Shown here in pieces: positions 57,986 through 64,000 of a DNA stretch of 64,000 nucleotides (position 1 is the stretch's first letter; every line of letters starts with the position of its first letter). The DNA is from Elgaria multicarinata webbii (taxonomy: Eukaryota; Chordata; Lepidosauria; Squamata; Anguidae). A model generated the notes under the pieces. It did no database searches, was not told where the DNA came from, and saw only the letters and a list, made by a program, of their open reading frames with translations. Where the stretch lies: assembly GCF_023053635.1 (NCBI RefSeq), contig NC_086180.1, positions 88,203,447-88,267,446 of the forward strand, given 5' to 3'. The position numbers and the translations under genes were made by a program.

Positions 57986-60533
57986 GGCCCTCGCTTATAG
58001 GTTCGACTCAAATGTCTTTGGGCCACGTACTAATGTAAACCAATAGAAGGCTTTTGTTCTATTGGAATTACTTTCTATTGATAAGCCCTTCTATTTCTAC
58101 TGCTGCGATAAGCTCTCTGCTGTTGCTCTTTTTAGTGACTGCATCCTGCATCTCAGCTACATGGATACCAGTTCTGAACAGGCCTGTCAGAGATGCATCA
58201 ATTGCAAGTATTGCTATTTAGTAGCAGGAGCAAGTGAATGTTGAAATATCTAACAATAAAATACTATATAAAACTGGACAATCAGTTGGATAGAATGGTA
58301 GACTGGAGATGACAGAACAAAATTGTGTGAAAGGCTTTCAGTCACAATGTGGGCGGTAGTTTGTCCCATGAGATAGGAGGGGAGCAAACCAACTAGCCCA
58401 GGCCCTTCTTTGCCCCTCTTCTCCTATGGTTATTACTGCTGCTGCTAAGTGGACATCTTTATTTTTCCTGGCAGCCTCCACTAAAATAACCCTATGATTT
58501 TGGTGTTTCCTATGGACTTCCTTGCTAACCCAGCCACTAGGCAGTATGGGGTGGAGTGGGAAGGCAATTAGGCATGGAGTGAAAATTGAGGTATCAAACC
58601 AACCAACAAATGTAGCTTTTATTATAATTTTTGGTAAACAACAACTAGATGGTTATTATAATGAGAATTTAGGGATGACGTGGGAGAAACAGATTTAACA
58701 CAGTTTTAGCAGTTAACCATAAGAGCAATTAGGCTATGAAAGTAATATGGAAAAAACACATCGATCTAAATCCTGTCTAGACTGTTTCTCTACTTAAGCC
58801 AACTCCTAGTAATAAAACATTATTTTAGCTCATCCTAGTCATTTGGCAGTGCAACTTCTAGTTATCTGTCTTCTAGCTCAGCTTTTTTGTTTTTTGGAAA
58901 CTGGTGTCTTCCGTTTTCTGCACACACACACTCCATCCTGGCTTTTGTCTTCTGATTTTTGCTCTTGAACTTTGCCTGCTTACCTGCTAACTTCATAAAT
59001 CTACATTATTCTAGTTCCCCTTTCCAACCTCTTAACTAATCGGAAGGGTAGTAGATTTTTGCTGAATGTCTGTTTACCCTGGTAGGTTTCTGTTCACAAA
59101 GTTTGGCTTGGCTTACTACAGTGTTACTGTTGCAGAATTTGGTCTGCCTGTATAAACGTCTTTAGCCCCTCTTCCCTAGCTCACGCTGTAATCTCTTCTG
59201 TAAGTAAATATGTGGATGTTCTTATATGTTGCTATTCCCTCCTCCTTTTTCAGGTGTCCCGTGCCCTGCAAGAGGTGTGTACCCCACAGTTTGTGAACCT
59301 TTGACATATTAAACCTTAATTTATGGCCATCTCTGATCTCTCTTCTCCACCAAGTCCTCTGCACATACCAGAGACTTTTCATATTTCCCGAGCATTAGAG
59401 CAGGCAACCTGCTCTAAAGTTTGGTGCAAATAGACCTCCCCCCACCCCAATCCTTAGGCGGGAAGAAGTTTTTCATTATGCTGAGCTTGTTGTTTCTGCT
59501 TTCTCCAAAGCTCAGCATTTTGAGAAACTCCTCCTCCCTTCTCACAAGTTGGTCTAACACAGGAGCAATATTTTATGTCATGCCAGGAAGGGGCCAGGCA
59601 TGTGAATTTTTGGGAATTGATATTACATGATTTCCAATTATGAAGGTGTTTCTGGAAAACTTTGCGTCTAATACTATGTCCTCAAAAAATTAACACTTAA
59701 GAAAGTTAACCTCTTGTCCTGGATTTATGTAATCTCCAAAGTGAGTTGATTGTGGCTCAATTTAGACATTAACAGCCAAACCTTGGTCATCCTTCATTTA
59801 TGTATTGAATGTGATGCAAACTCCCTTCAGGGGCTCTATTTTCCTCCTATACCTCTTATTTATGATAACCATAGCTTGCTACAGCATCCAACAGTATAAA
59901 GTTACTGTTGACCATAATTTGCACTGTTGGCCACATTTTAAACCATGGTTACAGGAGACACAGGAAGAAGTCAAAGAGGGGGAACATTTGACCATGATAT
60001 CAGAATTGAGCTAGCATTTAATTTGGTCTCCTTAGACGTTTATGGATTCACCAAATATATTTTCAGAATACTTCTGTAAACTGTCAAAACTGTTGCTTTT
60101 AAATAGGTGTTTCCAGTGCTAAGAGAGAGAAGAATGGAGTGCAGTGTAGACAGAACTCCCTGACTACTACTAGTATTTATTCATTTATTGTATCATTAAT
60201 TTTGTATCCAATTTTAGTTCAGTTAATTGTACTCACTATTTCATTTATATAAACTCATCTAACATTACATGAAATAGCATAAGCAACCACACAAGTAGGC
60301 TTTGCTTTAAGGTATTCTACACAAAATAAAAAACCCACTTGCACATGAGTGTTGCATCATAATCGTGGATTTTGTTGAATATTTGCAAAGTCATACATGT
60401 TGAAATGTATTTACAAACAAAACAAAAAGAAACCTATCACTGGAGATAGGCCCATACCCCTCAAAAAATTGTTAAAGATCACATAAAATGTGTGCTCATT
60501 TTTTTTTTTTTTTTTGCTATAGAATATATAATG

Positions 60534-60663
60534 CAGCTTTCCCCAGCCTGGTGCCCTACAGTTTTGGACTATAACTCCCAGTCTTCCTAACCATTGTCCA
60601 TGTTGGCTAAGGTTGATGGAAGTTGAAGTCCAGAATATCTGGAAGAAACAAGGTTGGGGAAGT
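60534..60663. mobile_element. Palindromic MITE, 'ctccagatgtt' family
   Basis: Begins 'cagctttccccagcctggtg' and ends 'aacaaggttggggaagt', with the typical 'ggactataactcccagt' centre. In LCORL intron 1. Confidence 0.75.
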
Positions 60664-61319
60664 CACATATAATTGCTTGGAATAACAAGACATCATCACT
60701 AGGAGTTGCTAAACCCATCCCTATACTACTCAATTTCTGTTCATTTTGGCACACGGCAATTGACTTCCATGAACGTGACCTTAAGGTTCAAAATGGACCT
60801 TACTGGCTTTTACAGATAGAGTACATCTCATTATATAGCAAAAAGAATGAGCATGTGTTTATGTGATATATGATCTTGAAAATATTTTGGAGGGGTGTGG
60901 CCAAGGCCATTGCAATATTTTTAAAAAAAATAATTCTGCCTGCAGATACATTTCAGCAGAATGACTCCACAATTTTTTAAAAAAATCCGTTACTGTGATG
61001 CAGCTCTTATTTAATTTGGTATGTAATGCCCCTTAATACTTTTCGTACAGCTTCTTTGAGGGAGGCAGTAGTAGTATCAATGCCATTTAATTAATATTCT
61101 TCCCTGCTCCCCAAGCATCAGTTTGTCCATTACCTTAAGGTCAGGATGCGGGAACCTTTTTCAGCTTGAGGGCCAAGTTCCAATTTGGGAATGGTCCCGG
61201 GGGGGAGGGTACATTCCAATATGATTAGATCCATATTGATCTAGTTTCTGGTCAGATTTTGTGACAGAAATAACCTTGGTCACTCCTGGTTGACTTGTAC
61301 TAGGAGATAGATGGGTGGA

Positions 61320-62415
61320 AAGTGACCTTGTTGATTCTCTTGAGTCTTCCAGCGGCTTTCAGTATCTTGAATCATGGTATCCTCCTGGGTCAACTTGCTT
61401 TAGTAGTGTTTGGGGGAACTGTTTTAGTGGCTTTGGACCTTTCTAGAATAGTGTTCCAGAAAGTAGTATTGGGGACTATTCTACCCAATAAACTTGTATA
61501 TGGCATGGGTGGGGAAGCTGTGGGCTCTCAGAAGAGGTTGGACTATAACTGTCATTATCACTGACTGGCTGGGGCTGATGGGTATTGGAGTCCAGTAAAT
61601 ATCGGGAAGGCCACAGTTTGAGCTGAATGTCATCATTATGTTGATGATACTGAGCTGTACCTGTCATTGCAAATGACTAACACTAAGGAGGTTGTTGAAA
61701 CTCTGAAGTGATGTCTATGAACAGTTCTAATATGGATGAGGGTGAACAAGCTGAAATGTTATCAAGATAAGATGGAGATACTGGTGGTAATTTTTCTGAT
61801 CTGGATGGAGATGTTTTACCTGTCCTGAATGGGATTGAATTCGCCTAAAGAACCAAGCACATTAACTTGATGTGCAGTTAGTGTTGATGGCTAGGAGTAC
61901 CTTTAACAGTTTCAACTGGTATGTCAAGTACAATTAAATCTGGAAAACTTAGACCTTGCTTCAGTTATTCATACCCTGGTTATATCAAGATAACAATGCT
62001 CATTACATAGAGCTGCCTTTGAAAACATTTTGGAAAGTACAATTGGTCCCAAAGTAGCAAGGCAGTCAGTCAGCTCATATTACACTGATCCTCTGTCATT
62101 CGCACAATCTGTTTTCCAGGCTCAATTTAAGAAGCTTGTATTGATCATTTAAAGCCCTAAACAAAATAGAGTCTGGTTATCTGAAGGACCAGATACATGC
62201 CATATGAACTTAACTGAACCTTAAGATGAGCTTTGGAGGCTTTGTGTTTTGACCCATCATTAGTTTGTTTGTTTATTTATTTATTGAATTTCTATACATT
62301 TTGTATTTGTGCTTTTAACCTGTTCGTTGTTTTATTATGGTTTTAATTTTTGTGAACCACCCAGAGAGCTTCACCTATTGGGCTGTATAAAAATGAAATA
62401 AATAAATAAATAAAT
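61320..62415 (+). mobile_element. Older L2-like LINE, 3' part
   Basis: Begins LLILLSLPAAFSILNHGILL, a decayed form of the L2 RT block 'FDTVDHGILL'. Weak matches continue through the RT to the 3' end 'cgtt…accacccagagagcttcacctattgggctg' and an AAATA tail at about 62415. A palindromic MITE (61505-61622) is inserted in it. Confidence 0.75.
61505..61622. mobile_element. Palindromic MITE, 'ctccagatgtt' family, inside an L2-like LINE
   Basis: Contains 'ggttggactataactgtcat' and 'ggctggggctgatgggtatt'; interrupts the LINE at 61320-62415. Confidence 0.7.
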
Positions 62416-62665
62416 ATACTGCCTAATAGCTGAAGCTCTCTGGGCAGTTCACAGAAATTCAAATCATAAGATTCAATATAAAACATAATAGGTTAAAACT
62501 ACAGTATAAAAGTGCAACCAGAGTAAACCTAGCAGCAGTGCAGAAATTTTAAATGCAATAGCAGATTTAAAACAGCATGAGTTAAAAACTGGAATGCTAA
62601 AGATGCCTGGGAGAATAAAAAAGTTTTCAACGTGCACCAAAAAGAGCACAGTATAGGCACCAAGT
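62405..62665 (-). mobile_element. L2-like LINE 3' end
   Basis: Minus strand. Contains a remnant of the C-terminal coding end, resembling 'LYSFRRQLKTFLF' of the family (LCSFWCTLKTFLFSQ here), then the 3' UTR and terminal block. It lies tail to tail with the LINE at 61320-62415. Confidence 0.75.
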
Positions 62666-62669
62666 GAAC

Positions 62670-64000
62670 CCCTCTAGGATGTGGCCATACCTCGGGTCGA
62701 ATGTGCTTGTATCTGTCTCGAAAGTTCCATCCCAGCCAACTCATAGGCTAGCTTAATAGCTTGAACTAACCAAGTAGAGAGCCTTTGAGAGGAAAACTGC
62801 AAGACCCTTATTCTGGCCCTCATGACAGACAAACAGTTTAGGGGACTTCCTAAATTTCTCTATTCTGACCTTATAAAATGCCAGGGCTCTTCTAACATCC
62901 AGTGTATGCATCACAGTCTCTATCGGAGAAGAAGGAGATTGAAAGAAAGTAGGCAACACAATCTCTTGATTAAGATCACCTCAGGGAGGAATGAAACATC
63001 TGGTCGCAAAACAACTTTATCATTATGGAAAATAGGTATGGTGGATCAATCCAAAGGGCACACAACTCCGAAGAACGATGAGCGGTAGTAATTGCAACAA
63101 GAAGCACAGCTTTAAGTGTTAAGAGTCTTAGATTCACGGATGCTAATGGCTCATATGTGAGAGAGCAGAACAGACAGGCTCCATTGAGGCACTAAAGATC
63201 TGAGTGGACATGCTAAATACCTCAGATTACCTTTGATAATCTACATGGATGGCTATGTGGAAATATGCATCCTTGAGGTCTATTGATATGAACTACTGAC
63301 CTCTTTCCAGCAAAGGTAGAATTATAGCCAGAGTGATCGTATGGAATTTTCTGGTCCAGATGAATTCATTGACATTCCTGAGATCCAGAATAGGATGAAG
63401 TCTCACTTCAGTACCATAAAATAGTGAGAGAAGAAACGGTACTCTCAATACAGAATAACTTTCTGGATAGCTCCCTTCTGTGGTAGGGTAGCGATCGCTT
63501 CCTGAAGAATTTGGAAGAGTCACACATACTGTACTGATGGGAGGGAGGACTTCGAATTCTATTTTATATCCATCCTGAACAATGGCTAGAAGTTCTAGCC
63601 TAAAACCCAAGTTCTGTAGTAATCATGGACCAGGTCAAGTGGAATGGTGTCAGTATGTTACCAAACCGTGGAGACTGGAGAAGAAGTCACCTTTTAGAGA
63701 TCGTATCCTATTTGGTATGAAATGAATGAAAGCAAGATGAATGAAGAATGTTTCTTTTGCTGCTGGTGTTGCAGATGATGAAAGCGAGAAGCACGATCCT
63801 GCTGATGATGATTCTGGTATGATGACTGATGACAAAACCAATGTTGGGGTTTAAAAGAAGAATATTTCTGAGGCTGAGGCATAGCGCATGGAACTATAAG
63901 TTCGAGGAGAAACTTCCGTTGATACTACTCTCCAATGCTCAGGAGATGGATGTTGTCTTGGGAAGGATGAATCCCTGATCTCTCCTTCTGATACCGACGT
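62670..64000 (-). mobile_element. DIRS-like tyrosine-recombinase retrotransposon fossil (partial)
   Basis: Minus strand, running off the right edge. Reverse transcriptase signatures are visible (LHPILDLRNVNEFIWTRKF, about 63.35-63.42 kb; SIDLKDAYFHIAIH, about 63.25 kb) as is the C-terminal tyrosine recombinase region (HTLDVRRALAFYKVRIEKF, about 62.86-62.92 kb). These blocks are characteristic of DIRS1-group elements, common in reptiles and amphibians. The copy is incomplete and broken in many places, hence old. An L2-like tail adjoins its left side. Confidence 0.8.

Larger units (their letters stand above)
46271..64000 (+). other. LCORL: LCORL intron 1 (5' part, continues past window)
   Basis: Begins at the exon 1 donor. 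I looked for exon 2, which should start with codons for FESILEG after an AG acceptor, and did not see it by eye. Long stretches with no recognisable repeat or exon are 47300-49840, 50170-50780, 51065-51670, 54010-56200, 57990-60530 and 60665-61320. The intron also holds the MITEs, SINE, LINEs and DIRS-like relic listed separately. Confidence 0.7.

Noticed and set aside
46271-64000. LCORL exon 2
   Set aside because: Searched by eye for codons of FESILEGLYGP and the following acidic segment; not found. A translated search of this interval would settle it.

Overview
The window looks like nuclear DNA of a squamate reptile. The evidence is its repeat content: CR1 LINE ends, very many L2-like LINE tails (the 'cgcccagagagct…cggctat' end followed by an AATAAATA tail), a Sauria/Bov-B-type SINE, a Tc1-like element of a widely shared vertebrate family, a DIRS-like relic and many palindromic hAT-like and PIF/Harbinger-like MITEs. 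There are no bacterial operons, CRISPR arrays, tRNA or rRNA genes.

Only one host gene is recognised. A CpG-island promoter (about 45.78-46.70 kb) leads into the first coding exon of LCORL on the + strand (46150-46270), with a clear splice donor at 46271. Everything after it is read as LCORL intron 1; I did not find exon 2, which probably lies beyond 64 kb. Positions 1 to about 45.7 kb are read as intergenic DNA 5' of LCORL, which fits the gene-poor region known upstream of LCORL in other amniotes. The only other host coding sequence is a decayed intron-poor copy of TMEM179B (12007-12501, minus strand).

Layout: 0-6.6 kb holds scattered L2/CR1 pieces and unknown repeats; 6.6-8.3 kb a microsatellite and a Tc1-like element; 8.4-9.1 kb a young L2-like LINE; 10-13.1 kb MITEs and the TMEM179B retrocopy; 14.4-15.5 kb a hAT element split by a solo LTR; 17.0-17.3 kb a large GC-rich palindrome; 18.1-22.6 kb a Ty3/gypsy LTR element with both LTRs, sitting inside an older repeat; 24-45 kb a mosaic of LINE ends, MITEs, a second solo LTR, a GC-rich module repeat and a GC-rich hAT element with a second hAT element inside it; 45.8-46.7 kb the LCORL promoter and exon 1; 47-64 kb intron 1 with a MITE, a SINE whose tRNA-like head is inverted, a hAT element split by an LINE, a second young L2-like LINE, and a DIRS-like relic running off the right edge.

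The main biological stories are the LCORL promoter and exon 1, and a dense record of nested insertions, several with target-site duplications that can be read directly. I see no convincing previously undescribed functional system. The most unusual items are the inverted-head SINE, the TMEM179B retrocopy whose homology stops at a splice donor, the nested hAT/solo-LTR structures, and the 365-bp GC-rich palindrome.
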